This document shows, piece by piece, positions 1 to 9,027 of a DNA stretch of 64,000 nucleotides. Below the pieces are notes generated by a model. That model ran no database searches. It saw only the letters and a program-made list of their open reading frames with translations, and was not told the origin of the DNA. How positions within the stretch are numbered: position 1 is the stretch's first letter; every line of letters starts with the position of its first letter. Source of the stretch: Pseudoduganella lurida. Lineage in GTDB: Bacteria > Pseudomonadota > Gammaproteobacteria > Burkholderiales > Burkholderiaceae_D. The DNA lies in assembly GCF_007830455.1 (NCBI RefSeq), contig NZ_VLLB01000014.1, forward strand, positions 18,617-82,616, written 5' to 3'. The position numbers and the translations under genes were made by a program.

Positions 1-677
1 GCACCTTGCTGGCGGAATACCTGGAAACCAACGGCTACCGCACGCACGGCGCGGCCGATGGCACCGCGATGTGGAAGCTGCTGGACGAAACGAAGCCGGA
101 CCTGATCGTGCTTGACCTGAACATGCCGGGCGACGACGGCCTCACGCTGTGCCGCAAGCTGCGCGCCCACTCGAACCTGCCGGTCATCATGCTGACGGCG
201 CGCAGCGAGCCGCTGGACCGCATCCTCGGCCTGGAGATGGGCGCGGACGATTACCTGCCGAAGCCGTTCGAGCCGCGCGAGCTGCTGGCGCGCATCCGCA
301 GCGTCCTGCGGCGCAGCAATGCCATGCCGTCCGGCGGCGTCGACAAGGCCGCGCAGATCCGCTTCTCGAACTGGACGCTGGACCTGACGGCCCGCCACCT
401 GCTCGATCCCGATGGCGTGGTCATCATGCTGTCCGGCGCCGAGTTCCGCCTGCTGAAGGTGTTCCTGGAACACCCGAACCGCGTGCTGAACCGCGACCAG
501 CTGCTGAACCTCACGCAGGGCCGCGATGCCGATCCGTTCGACCGCTCGATCGACATCCAGATCAGCCGCCTGCGCCAGAAGCTGGGCGAGGATGCCCGCG
601 TGCCGCAGATCATCAAGACCGTGCGCAATGGCGGCTACGTGCTGGCCGGCAGCGTGTCCGTCGAACCCCGCGCGTGA
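1..677 (+). CDS. OmpR-family response regulator (5' end cut by window edge)
   Basis: This is a DNA-binding response regulator of a two-component system. The reading frame is open from the first bases, so roughly the first 15 residues, including the acidic pair of the receiver domain, lie outside the window. The phospho-acceptor Asp is in VLDLNMPG (about visible residue 37), the switch Thr in MLTAR and the conserved Lys in YLPKPF. A winged-helix OmpR/PhoB effector domain follows from about residue 115, ending in RQKLGED and TVRNGGYVL. The stop codon overlaps the GTG start of the histidine kinase (GTGA), so the two are translationally coupled. It probably regulates the RND efflux genes just downstream, by position only. 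Confidence 0.93.
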   Translation, partial: TLLAEYLETNGYRTHGAADGTAMWKLLDETKPDLIVLDLNMPGDDGLTLCRKLRAHSNLPVIMLTARSEPLDRILGLEMGADDYLPKPFEPRELLARIRSVLRRSNAMPSGGVDKAAQIRFSNWTLDLTARHLLDPDGVVIMLSGAEFRLLKVFLEHPNRVLNRDQLLNLTQGRDADPFDRSIDIQISRLRQKLGEDARVPQIIKTVRNGGYVLAGSVSVEPRA

Positions 678-2038
678 ACACCTTCAAGACCTTCGTGACA
701 TCGATGACGGGGCGGGTGTTCCTCGTCCTGATGATCGGCATCGTCGCCTCCGCCACGCTGACGCAGTGGCTGGCCGTCAACGAACGCCAGCGCACGCTGG
801 AACGGTACCGCCTGTTCCATGTGCTCGAACGCGCCGAGCAGATCATCGAGACGGCCGATGTCGTGCGGCCCGAGTCGCGCGCCCAGTACCTGGCCGTGGC
901 CAGCAAGGGCAGCGTGCAGCTGCAGATTGCCGCGGACGCGAACGACGCGGCGCATCCCGCCACCGAATTCACCACCGCGCTCGTCGGGCGGCTGCCGGCC
1001 GATTTCAAGGTGCTGCCGCTGGCCGAGCGTCCCGAGCAGTGCAACCAGCCGCCGCGGCAGATCGGCCTGCTGCGCCCGGTCCAGCTGCGCGGCGTGTGCG
1101 AGTCCGCCAAGATCGTCATGACGGACGGCCAGGTGCTGAAGCTGTCGGTGCTGCCATCGCGCTCGGCGCCGCCCCCGGGCCACAACGAATACGCCGTGTT
1201 CGTGCCTTTCCTGCTGTGCATCGCCGTGCTGGCCTACCTCGTCACGCGCATGGTGGTGCGGCCGATGCGGCAGCTGGCGCAGGCCGCGAAGGACCTGGGC
1301 AACGACATCAACCGTCCGCCGCTGACGCTGGCCGGCGCCGCCGAGATCCGCCAGGCCAGCGCCGCGTTCAATGCGATGCAGGCGCGCATCCGCCAGTACA
1401 TCGCCCAGCGTACCGAGATGCTGGCCGCCATCACGCACGACCTGCAGACGCCGCTGACCCGCCTGCGCCTGCGCCTGGAAAAGGTGAACGACGCCGACCT
1501 GCAGCAGAAGCTGATCGGCGACCTGTCGGCCATGCAGCAGATGATCCGCGAAGGGCTCGACCTGGCGCGCAGCATGGACAAGGGCGGCACGATGCAGAAG
1601 CTGGACCTGGATGCGCTGCTCGACAGCGTGTGCGCCGATGCCATCGATGCTGGCCAGAGCGTCGAGCTGAAGGGCCGTGCCGGCATGGCCCTGCTGGGCC
1701 GTCCGCTCGATGTGCAGCGCTGCCTGGTGAACCTGATCGACAACGCCGTGAAGTACGGCCAGAAAGCCCACGTGACGGTGGAGCGGCTGGCCGGTGCGGC
1801 GCGCATCCGCATCCGCGACGAGGGCCCGGGCATCCCGGCGGACCAGCTGGGCCGCGTGTTCGAGCCGTTCTTCCGGCTGGAGACATCGCGCTCCCGCGCT
1901 TCCGGCGGCACGGGACTCGGACTGACGATTGCACGCAACATCGCCGAGCAGCATGGCGCCACCCTCAGCCTGGCCAATGGCGAGGGCGGCGGCCTGGAAG
2001 CGGTGCTCACGCTGCCGGAATTTTACGCAGGGAAGTAA
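674..2038 (+). CDS. Sensor histidine kinase, EnvZ-like (454 aa)
   Basis: This inner-membrane sensor kinase pairs with the preceding regulator. The GTG start overlaps the regulator stop codon. There is a first membrane segment near residues 14-32, a periplasmic sensor loop of about 150 residues, a second membrane segment near 175-195 and a HAMP linker. The HisKA box ITHDLQTPLTR carries the phosphorylated His at about residue 255. The ATPase domain shows the N box LIDNAVKYG, the G1 box DEGPGIP, the F box FEPFFR and the G2 box GGTGLGL. All catalytic motifs are intact. The signal sensed cannot be read from the sequence; the operon-like link to an RND pump suggests envelope or toxic-compound stress. 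Confidence 0.93.
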   Translation: MNTFKTFVTSMTGRVFLVLMIGIVASATLTQWLAVNERQRTLERYRLFHVLERAEQIIETADVVRPESRAQYLAVASKGSVQLQIAADANDAAHPATEFTTALVGRLPADFKVLPLAERPEQCNQPPRQIGLLRPVQLRGVCESAKIVMTDGQVLKLSVLPSRSAPPPGHNEYAVFVPFLLCIAVLAYLVTRMVVRPMRQLAQAAKDLGNDINRPPLTLAGAAEIRQASAAFNAMQARIRQYIAQRTEMLAAITHDLQTPLTRLRLRLEKVNDADLQQKLIGDLSAMQQMIREGLDLARSMDKGGTMQKLDLDALLDSVCADAIDAGQSVELKGRAGMALLGRPLDVQRCLVNLIDNAVKYGQKAHVTVERLAGAARIRIRDEGPGIPADQLGRVFEPFFRLETSRSRASGGTGLGLTIARNIAEQHGATLSLANGEGGGLEAVLTLPEFYAGK

Positions 2039-2094
2039 TCAAGCCGTAGCGATTTGATGAGACAATAATCGGTCAATGCCGCCGGGCAACTGTT

Positions 2095-2120
2095 CAGCTG
2101 GGCTCCGTGCAGCCCAGCTG
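2095..2120. repeat. Perfect 10-bp inverted repeat upstream of the RND operon
   Basis: CAGCTGGGCT and its exact complement AGCCCAGCTG are separated by six bases, between the kinase stop codon and the efflux adaptor start. No T-tract follows, so it is not a standard terminator. It may be an mRNA hairpin separating the two transcription units or an operator; the sequence alone does not decide. Confidence 0.55.
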
Positions 2121-2155
2121 TTCGACGGAACCACATCAGTCATATAAAAAAGAAA

Positions 2156-3313
2156 ATGAAAAACACCACCAAGGGAGTACTGCTCGTCGCGGCCATCGCC
2201 GCGGGAGCCGGCGCATGGCATGTCACGCATGCGCCGCAGGGAGAGAAGCACGCGGAAGGCAAGGGCGGCAACCGGCCGCAGGGGCCGACCACCGTCAACG
2301 TGGTGGCGCCGAAGCGGCAGGACGTGCCTGTCACGCTGCAGGCCAACGGTACCGTCAGCCCGATCAGCACCGTCGACCTGCACCCGCAGACCACCAGCAC
2401 GATCGTCAAGGTGCATGTGAAGGAAGGCCAGTTCGTCCGGGAAGGCGAGTTGATGTTCTCCCTGGATAACCGCAGCGAGTCGGCCAACCTGGAAAAGGCC
2501 GAGGCACAGGTGGCGCGCGACCGTGCCAGCCTGGCCGACATCGAACGCCAGTACCAGCGCAGCATGGACCTGCTGGCACAGAAATTCGTCGCCCAGGGCG
2601 CCGTCGATACGCTGAAGAGCCAGGTGGACGCGGCGCGCGCGCTGCTCGAATCCGATATCGCCGCCGCGCGCGCCGTGAAGGTGGACCAGAGCTACACGTC
2701 GATCCGCGCGCCGCTGACGGGCCGCGTGGGCGCCATCAACGTCTACCCGGGCAGCCTGGTGCAGCTGACCACGTCGCTCACGACCGTCACGCAGCTCGAC
2801 CCCATCAACGTGGCGTTCACGGTGCCGGAATCACAGCTGGCCGCGCTGCTGGACGCCCAGCGCGCCGGCAAGGTGCCCGTGCAGGCCTTCCAGAACAATT
2901 CCACCACGCCGATCGAGGGCCAGCTGTCGTTCATCGACAATACGGTCGATCCGCAGGCCGGCGTCATCCGCGTCAAGGCGCAGTTCTCCAACAAGGACAC
3001 GCGGCTGTGGCCGGGCCAGTACGTGAACACGGCCCTGACGGTGCAGACGCTGAAGGATGCGGTCGTCGTGCCGCAGAACGCCATCATCAACAACACGCGG
3101 GGCACCTTCGTGTACGTGCTGGGCGCCGACAACACGGCCAAGGTGGCCAACGTGGAGCGCGTGCACGGCTTCGGCGCCGATGCCGTGGTGCGTGGCCTGC
3201 AGGGCACGGAAAAGATCATCGTCGAAGGCAAGCAGAACCTCCGCCCGGGCGGCAAGGTGCGCGTCGCCGATGCCCGCCTGGCGGGGCAGGAAACGCCCAA
3301 GGGCGTGGAATGA
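2156..3313 (+). CDS. RND efflux periplasmic adaptor subunit (MdtA/AcrA type, 385 aa)
   Basis: This is a membrane-fusion protein that couples an inner-membrane RND pump to an outer-membrane channel. A short N-terminal hydrophobic segment follows MKNTTKG and anchors or exports the protein. The lipoyl/barrel-sandwich halves flank an alpha-helical hairpin (about residues 95-165), and the beta-barrel and membrane-proximal domains follow, including the RAPLTGRVG motif typical of the family. The length is normal. It lies 13 bases upstream of the pump gene and is surely cotranscribed with it. No TolC-like channel gene is present here, so an outer-membrane partner must be encoded elsewhere. Confidence 0.92.
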   Translation: MKNTTKGVLLVAAIAAGAGAWHVTHAPQGEKHAEGKGGNRPQGPTTVNVVAPKRQDVPVTLQANGTVSPISTVDLHPQTTSTIVKVHVKEGQFVREGELMFSLDNRSESANLEKAEAQVARDRASLADIERQYQRSMDLLAQKFVAQGAVDTLKSQVDAARALLESDIAAARAVKVDQSYTSIRAPLTGRVGAINVYPGSLVQLTTSLTTVTQLDPINVAFTVPESQLAALLDAQRAGKVPVQAFQNNSTTPIEGQLSFIDNTVDPQAGVIRVKAQFSNKDTRLWPGQYVNTALTVQTLKDAVVVPQNAIINNTRGTFVYVLGADNTAKVANVERVHGFGADAVVRGLQGTEKIIVEGKQNLRPGGKVRVADARLAGQETPKGVE

Positions 3314-3326
3314 ACGGGAGTGAACA

Positions 3327-6300
3327 ATGAACGTGTCCGAACTCTCGATCCGGCGCCCCGTGATGGTGGTGCTGCTGTCGCTGTCGCTGATCTTCGCCGG
3401 CGTGCTGGCCTACCTGAAGATCCCCGTCGCCGCGCTGCCCAGCTATAACACGCCCGTCATCAACGTCTCGGCCGACCTGGCCGGTGCCAGTCCCGAGACG
3501 ATGGCATCGTCCGTGGCGCTGCCGCTGGAGAAGCAGTTCTCGACCATCGCCGGCCTGACGCTCATCACCTCCACGAGCACGCAGGGCAATACCTCGCTGA
3601 CCCTGGAGTTCGACCCCAGCATCAACGTCAACGAGGCCGCCGTGGACGTGCAGGCGGCACTGCTGCGCGCCCAGCGCCAGCTGCCGCAGGAAATGACGGA
3701 CCTGCCGTCCTACCGCAAGATCAATCCGGCCGATGCGCCGGTGCTGTTCATGGCGATGAATTCGCCGTCGCTGTCGCTCTCCGAACTGAACGACTACGCG
3801 GAAAACCTGATCGCGCCGAGCCTGTCCACCTTGCCCGGCGTGGCGCAGGTCACCGTCAACGGCCAGAAGCGTTTTGCCGTGCGCATCCGCGCCAAGTCCG
3901 ACCTGCTGAACGCCCGCAACCTTACGCTGGCCGACGTGCAGACGGCCGTGAAAAGCGCCAACGCCAACACGCCATTGGGCGTGCTCGATGGCCCGGACCA
4001 GACGCTGACCATCCAGGGCAACCCGCAGCTGATGAACGCGGCCGAATACCGCGACCTGATCATCGCCACCCGCAACGGCGAACCGGTGCGCCTGAAGGAT
4101 GTCGCCACCGTCGAGGACAGCTTCCAGTCGATCAAGTCGTTCGGCAGCTACAACGGCGAACGGGCCATCGTGCTGCTGGTGCAGCGCCAGCCCGATGCGA
4201 ATACGGTGCAGGTGGTGGACGGCGTGAAGGCGCTGCTGCCGCGCTTCAGGTCGCAGCTGCCGGAGTCGATCAACATCAGCCTCGTCAACGACCGTTCGCT
4301 GTCCATCCGCGAAGCGCTGCATGACGTGAACCTGACCCTCGGCCTGACCGTGGTGCTGGTGGTGCTGGTGATCTTCCTGTTCCTGCGCCGCGCGGCCGCC
4401 ACGTTCATCCCCGCGATCACGATGCCCATCTCGCTGCTGGGCGCCCTGGCGCTGCTGTACGCATTCGGCTACAGCCTGGACAACGTCTCGCTGCTGGGCA
4501 TCACGCTGGCCGTGGGCCTGGTCGTGGACGATGCCATCGTCGTGCTGGAAAATATCGTGCGCCACATCGAGCATGGCATGAAGCCGCTGCAGGCCGCGCT
4601 GGTCGGTTCGCGCGAGATGGGTTTTACGATCGTTTCGATCTCGGTATCGCTGGTGGCCGTGTTCATTCCGATCTTCTTCATGCCCGGCGTGATGGGACTG
4701 ATGTTCCATGAATTCGCCGTGATCGTGGCGCTGGCCGTGCTGGTGTCGGCCGCCGTGTCGCTCACGCTCGTGCCGATGCTGGCGTCGCGCTTCCTGCCGG
4801 CCGATTCGACCGAGCACTCGGGCGACGACACCTTCATCGGCCGCCATTTCGAGCGGGGTTTCCGCGCCGTGCAGAACGGCTATGGACGCACGCTGGACAT
4901 CGCGCTGCGCCACCGCTACGTGGTGCTGGCCGCGGCGATCGGCACGTTCGCGCTGACGGTCGTGATGTACACGGCCATCCCGAAAGGCTTCTTCCCCGAG
5001 GAGGACATCGGCCAGCTGCGCGTGAACACGGAAGCTTCCGAAGACATCTCGACGGCCGCGATGCTGCAGATGCAGGACCGCGTGGCCGCCATCATCAAGG
5101 CCGATCCGAACGTGAAAGACGTGGTGTCGTTCACCGGCGGCGGTAACACGGGCCGCATGTTCGTGGTGCTGAAGGAGCGCAGCGAGCGCAAGAAGATGTC
5201 CGACGTGCTGGAAGGGCTGCGCAAGTCGACGCGGCAGGTGGCCGGCATGGCCGTCTACATGTCGCCGGTACAGAACCTGCAGCTGGGCGGGCGGCAGTCG
5301 AAGAGCCGCTACCAGTACACGCTGCAGTCGGTCAGCGCCGATTCGCTGAACGAATGGGCCGAACGCTACCTGGAGCGCATGCGCGCCGACAGCGACTTCC
5401 GCGACGTCACCAGCGATTCGCAGCAGCGCGGCCTGCAGGCGACCTTGAAGGTGGACCGCGACAAGGCCAACAACCTGGGCGTGGCGCTGGGCGACATCCG
5501 CTCGGCCCTGTACCTGGCGTTCGGCGAGCGGCAGGTGTCGACGATCTATTCGTCCGCCGCCAGCTACTACGTGATCCTGGAAGCGGCCGACGAGGACCGG
5601 CGCTACGAGGATGCGCTCACCAAGGTCTCGGTGCGCAATGCGGCCGGGCAGCTGGTGAAGCTGTCCAGCTTTGCGTCCGTGGAGCGCACCGTCGGCCCGA
5701 CCGCTGTCAACCACCAGGGGCAATTACAGGCCATCACGCTGGCGTTCAACCTGGCGCCCGGCGTGCCGCTCGGCCAGGCCACGGCAAAGATCGATGCGAT
5801 GGGCCAGGAGTTCGGCCTGCCGGCATCCATCATCACCAACTATGGCGGCGATGCGGCCGTGTTCCAGAGCTCGCAGAGCAGCCAGGTGGTGCTGATCGTG
5901 GCCGCGCTGGCCGTCATCTACGTGCTGCTGGGCGTGCTGTACGAAAGCTTCATCCACCCGCTGACGATCCTGGCCGGCCTGCCATCGGCCGCCGTGGGTG
6001 CGCTGCTGACCTTGTGGATCTTCGACATGGACCTGACGATGATCGCCATCATCGGCATCCTGATGCTGATCGGCATCGTCAAGAAGAACGCCATCATGAT
6101 GATCGACTTCGCCCTGCAGGCGCAGCGCGAGCGGGGCATGGCACCGGCCGCGGCGATCCGCGAGGCCTGCATCCTGCGCTTCCGCCCGATCCTGATGACG
6201 ACGCTGGCGGCCCTGATGGGTGCGCTGCCCATCGCGCTGGGCCTGGGCGCCGGCGCCGAGCTGCGCCAGCCGCTGGGCCTGGCCGTCTGCGGCGGGCTGA

Positions 6301-6455
6301 TCTTCTCGCAGGTCATCACGCTGTACATCACGCCCGTCATCTACCTGTTCCTCGACAAGTACAGCGGCAGCGGCCCGATGGACGACGCCGAGCTGCACGA
6401 CCTGCCGCCGGATCCACCGAAGGTCGAGCTGAAGGCCGTCAACGCGGGGCATTGA
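3327..6455 (+). CDS. RND multidrug efflux permease (HAE1 family, MdtB/C-like, 1042 aa)
   Basis: This proton-driven inner-membrane transporter expels hydrophobic compounds through a tripartite complex with the preceding adaptor. It starts with the family signature SIRRPVMVVLLSL and has the expected two repeats, each with one leading membrane helix, a large periplasmic loop and a block of further helices. The proton-relay Asp pair is visible in GLVVDDAIVVLEN (TM4), and the later helices contain GIVKKNAIMMIDFA. The length of 1042 residues is full size. A single pump gene, rather than an mdtB-mdtC pair, indicates a homotrimer. Substrate is not inferable. Confidence 0.94.
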   Translation: MNVSELSIRRPVMVVLLSLSLIFAGVLAYLKIPVAALPSYNTPVINVSADLAGASPETMASSVALPLEKQFSTIAGLTLITSTSTQGNTSLTLEFDPSINVNEAAVDVQAALLRAQRQLPQEMTDLPSYRKINPADAPVLFMAMNSPSLSLSELNDYAENLIAPSLSTLPGVAQVTVNGQKRFAVRIRAKSDLLNARNLTLADVQTAVKSANANTPLGVLDGPDQTLTIQGNPQLMNAAEYRDLIIATRNGEPVRLKDVATVEDSFQSIKSFGSYNGERAIVLLVQRQPDANTVQVVDGVKALLPRFRSQLPESINISLVNDRSLSIREALHDVNLTLGLTVVLVVLVIFLFLRRAAATFIPAITMPISLLGALALLYAFGYSLDNVSLLGITLAVGLVVDDAIVVLENIVRHIEHGMKPLQAALVGSREMGFTIVSISVSLVAVFIPIFFMPGVMGLMFHEFAVIVALAVLVSAAVSLTLVPMLASRFLPADSTEHSGDDTFIGRHFERGFRAVQNGYGRTLDIALRHRYVVLAAAIGTFALTVVMYTAIPKGFFPEEDIGQLRVNTEASEDISTAAMLQMQDRVAAIIKADPNVKDVVSFTGGGNTGRMFVVLKERSERKKMSDVLEGLRKSTRQVAGMAVYMSPVQNLQLGGRQSKSRYQYTLQSVSADSLNEWAERYLERMRADSDFRDVTSDSQQRGLQATLKVDRDKANNLGVALGDIRSALYLAFGERQVSTIYSSAASYYVILEAADEDRRYEDALTKVSVRNAAGQLVKLSSFASVERTVGPTAVNHQGQLQAITLAFNLAPGVPLGQATAKIDAMGQEFGLPASIITNYGGDAAVFQSSQSSQVVLIVAALAVIYVLLGVLYESFIHPLTILAGLPSAAVGALLTLWIFDMDLTMIAIIGILMLIGIVKKNAIMMIDFALQAQRERGMAPAAAIREACILRFRPILMTTLAALMGALPIALGLGAGAELRQPLGLAVCGGLIFSQVITLYITPVIYLFLDKYSGSGPMDDAELHDLPPDPPKVELKAVNAGH

Positions 6456-6471
6456 GGCTGCCAACAGTCGA

Positions 6472-6583
6472 GCTCGTGTCCATGTCGGGGGGCTGCGCAG
6501 GGGTTTCACGGAGCACCGCTCCGCGCCTGCGATGCAGTGATGGCTTGCAAGCCATCACTCCTTCCTGACCCATGGACACGAGC
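6472..6583. repeat. Composite structured intergenic element, copy 1
   Basis: The 287-base gap between the RND pump and the next gene holds a 112-bp element bounded by a perfect 13-bp inverted repeat, GCTCGTGTCCATG and its complement. Inside are a stem-loop GGAGC-acc-GCTCC (6510-6522) and a perfect 24-bp palindrome at 6536-6559 centred on GGCTTGCAAGCC. The inner 60 bases (6504-6563) align end to end, without gaps, to 63911-63970. The architecture resembles a REP/MITE-type mobile repeat rather than a terminator, because no T-tract follows. The remainder of the gap (6584-6742) shows no gene. Confidence 0.7.
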
Positions 6584-6742
6584 CCGGCGGTAGTCGAATC
6601 GCGGGTCGATGCCTTCCGTTCATTAAGCAGGCCTGAAAACGGTGCTGCGCGGAAGTTGCCGGCGCCCAAAACCGGATACATACGGTAACATCCGTTAACC
6701 GCGCGCTCGCGTAAGCTTCCCTCGGCCCGGCAATGCCGGTTT

Positions 6743-7696
6743 GTGCACAGAAAACGGTTTATCTTGCTCCAGTTCAGTCATTCCCACGGTCCCGACGACG
6801 TCTGCCCTACCTGCGGCCAGTCCCTTCCGCCGGGCTATGGGCTGCAATACGGCAGCAACAAGCCCAACCGCACCGGCATCGCCATCGCCGTCGGCCTGCA
6901 CCTGCTGCTGCTGGCGGTGGTGCTGATGAATCCCCAGGTCTACGTCAAGCTCAAGCCGCCCGCCAAGGAAGGCGAGATGGTGTGGATCGCGCCGCCGTCG
7001 CCAACCCCCACGCCGGCACCGAAGCAGCCGACACCGACGAAACCGACGCCGCAGAAGACCACCCCGACCAAGTCGCCGCCGAAGGAGGCCGCGAAGACCC
7101 GGCCCCGGCCGGCGCCGCAGCCGCGCACCAACCGCGAGGCGGTGACGGAACCGCGCAAGCAGGAAACCTTCACGCCGCCCGTGCAGGCCCAGCTGACGCC
7201 GCCGCCGCCCGACGTGACGGACATGTCGCAGATGGTAGCCGAAGCGCGCCGCCGCCGCGGTGCCGTGGAAACCCCGCCGGGCGACACCGCCGAGAGCGAA
7301 GACGCGAAAGCCAAGGCACGCGCCGTCGCCAACATCATGGGCGCGCAGGGCCGCAACGCGGCCGGCGAGCTGGACGATTCCGGCGGCATCTTCGACGTGA
7401 AGAACGTGTCGTTCAGCGGCGCCGACCTGAAATTCCGCGGCTGGAACGGCAACTTCAAGCGCCGCTGGCTGACCCAGGTGCACGTGGAACTGGGCGGCGA
7501 GATCGATATCGAGAATGCCGTCGTCACCAAGATGATCGAGCTGATCCGCAAGGAAAAGCCGGGCGACTTCGAGTGGGAGTCGCACCGGCTGGGCAAGACG
7601 GTCAAGATGAGTGCGCGCAAGGAATACGAACCGCAGCTGCGCGCCTTCCTGATCCAGGAGATGTTCCCGAAATACATCCGCCCGGCGGGTCGCTGA
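6743..7696 (+). CDS. Proline-rich TonB-like membrane protein of unknown function (317 aa)
   Basis: This gene is not recognised as a named family. It has a Cys pair CPTC near residue 21 within a short ribbon-like stretch, one membrane helix around residues 46-62 (IAIAVGLHLLLLAVVLM), then a long Pro/Thr/Lys-rich linker, about residues 75-165, typical of TonB-type proteins that span the periplasm. A folded C-terminal domain (about 210-317) contains LKFRGWNGNFKRRW and ends near FLIQEMFPKYIRP. The GTG start has no clear ribosome site, so an alternative nearby start is possible. It stands alone, convergent with the downstream MFS gene. A role as an envelope energy transducer or spanning scaffold is inference. 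Confidence 0.7.
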   Translation: MHRKRFILLQFSHSHGPDDVCPTCGQSLPPGYGLQYGSNKPNRTGIAIAVGLHLLLLAVVLMNPQVYVKLKPPAKEGEMVWIAPPSPTPTPAPKQPTPTKPTPQKTTPTKSPPKEAAKTRPRPAPQPRTNREAVTEPRKQETFTPPVQAQLTPPPPDVTDMSQMVAEARRRRGAVETPPGDTAESEDAKAKARAVANIMGAQGRNAAGELDDSGGIFDVKNVSFSGADLKFRGWNGNFKRRWLTQVHVELGGEIDIENAVVTKMIELIRKEKPGDFEWESHRLGKTVKMSARKEYEPQLRAFLIQEMFPKYIRPAGR

Positions 7697-7701
7697 CCTG
7701 A

Positions 7702-8904
7702 TCAGGCGCGTTCCTGTGCCGCGGCGGGCGCCAGCGCCTCGCCGCACCAGTACAGCAGCGCGGCCGCCGGCATCGCCATCCCTGCCAGCAGCGCGGCGTG
7801 CCAGCCGTGGCGGGCGTACACATAGGCACCCAGTGCCGAGCCCAGCGCGCCGCCGGCAAAGAACACGGCGAAGTACAGGCCGTTCAGGCGGCTGCGCACG
7901 GCCGCGCCCAGGTTGAAGATGGCGCGCTGGCCCAGCACCAGGTTGGCGGCCACGCCCATGTCCAGCACGATCGACGCCAGCACCAGCAGGCCCAGCGCCA
8001 CCGGCCGCGAACCGGGTGCCAGCAGCGGCAGCGCAAACCCCAGCACACCCAGGCCCAGCGCGACGGCCGTTGCAACCAGGCTGTGACCCGCATCGGCCAG
8101 CCTGCCGGCCACCGGCGAGGCCACGGCGCCGGCCATCCCCACCAGCGCGAAGACGGCGATGCCCGTCTGCGACAGGTGGAACAGGGGGCTGGCCAGCACC
8201 AGCGGCACGACGGTCCAGAACAGGCTGAACGAACCGAACAGGCCGGCATGGTAGGCGGCGCGGCGGCGCAGCACGGGCGTGGTGGCGAACAGCGACCACA
8301 GCGAGCCGATCAGCTTCGGATACGTCGTGTTTTCATGGGGCACGCGCTCCGGCAGCTTCGCCCGCAGCACCAGCGCGAGGCCCGCCACCAACACGGCGGC
8401 AATCCCGAACACGGCATGCCAGCCCAGGTGGTCGGCGATCAGGCTGGCCGCCGGCCGCGCCAGCATCACGCCCAGCAGCAGGCCGCTGACGACCTTGCCG
8501 ACCGTGAGGCCACGCGTCGCCTCGCTGGACAGGTGGGCCGCGAACGGCACCAGGATCTGCGCCGCCACCGACGACAGCCCGATCGCCAGCGCCGCGGCCA
8601 GGAACACCCAGCCGGTGGATGCCAGCGCGGCCGCCACCAGCGCCAGCGCCGTCACGGCCAGCAGCGTGACGACCAGCCGGCGGTTCTCCAGCAGGTCGCC
8701 CAGCGGCACGATGAACAGCAGGCCCAGCGTATAGCCCACCTGCGTGAGCGTGACGACGAGGCCGGCCGCATCGGCCGACAGCCCGGTGGCCGCGGCAATC
8801 GGGCCGACGAGGGTCTGCGCGTAGTACAGGTTGGCGACGATCAGGCCGGCGGCGGCGGCCAGCAGCCGCACCATGCCCGGGGTGATGGAAGAGGTGTTCG
8901 TCAT
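7702..8904 (-). CDS. MFS transporter (400 aa)
   Basis: This is a twelve-helix major facilitator of the drug/sugar-efflux type. Hydrophobic helices cover the whole length, and the loop between TM2 and TM3 holds the family-like segment PLGDLLENRR. The start MTNTSSITPG is preceded by a purine-rich site. It is divergent from a LysR regulator with about 120 bases between, the usual layout of a regulator and its target transporter. The 3' end lies only six bases from the end of the convergent TonB-like gene. The substrate is unknown; export of a small toxic or metabolic compound is the family default. Confidence 0.88.
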   Translation of the reverse strand: MTNTSSITPGMVRLLAAAAGLIVANLYYAQTLVGPIAAATGLSADAAGLVVTLTQVGYTLGLLFIVPLGDLLENRRLVVTLLAVTALALVAAALASTGWVFLAAALAIGLSSVAAQILVPFAAHLSSEATRGLTVGKVVSGLLLGVMLARPAASLIADHLGWHAVFGIAAVLVAGLALVLRAKLPERVPHENTTYPKLIGSLWSLFATTPVLRRRAAYHAGLFGSFSLFWTVVPLVLASPLFHLSQTGIAVFALVGMAGAVASPVAGRLADAGHSLVATAVALGLGVLGFALPLLAPGSRPVALGLLVLASIVLDMGVAANLVLGQRAIFNLGAAVRSRLNGLYFAVFFAGGALGSALGAYVYARHGWHAALLAGMAMPAAALLYWCGEALAPAAAQERA

Positions 8905-8978
8905 GATGAGCCTCGCTAAGATGGAATGAGGCCAGTCTACGGAACCTGCGCTGGAAGATAATCCACCAATAATCGGTC

Positions 8979-8998
8979 TATACTTTTCACATCATGTG
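8979..8998 (+). promoter_or_regulatory. Possible promoter/operator between MFS and LysR genes
   Basis: The divergent intergenic region contains a -10-like TATACT at 8979-8984 directed at the LysR gene, immediately followed by an 11-bp palindrome CACAT-C-ATGTG (8988-8998). No good -35 element is visible. The position would suit autoregulation by the LysR protein, but this is inference. Confidence 0.3.
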
Positions 8999-9027
8999 TA
9001 CAATTAGTCTTGAATAATGGGGCAAGA

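Noticed and set aside
3216..5723. An 835-codon open frame on the minus strand opposite the RND pump gene
   Set aside because: It is antisense to a clear RND permease. Its translation is rich in His, Arg, Gln and Asp and shows no domain or signal, as expected from high-GC codon bias.
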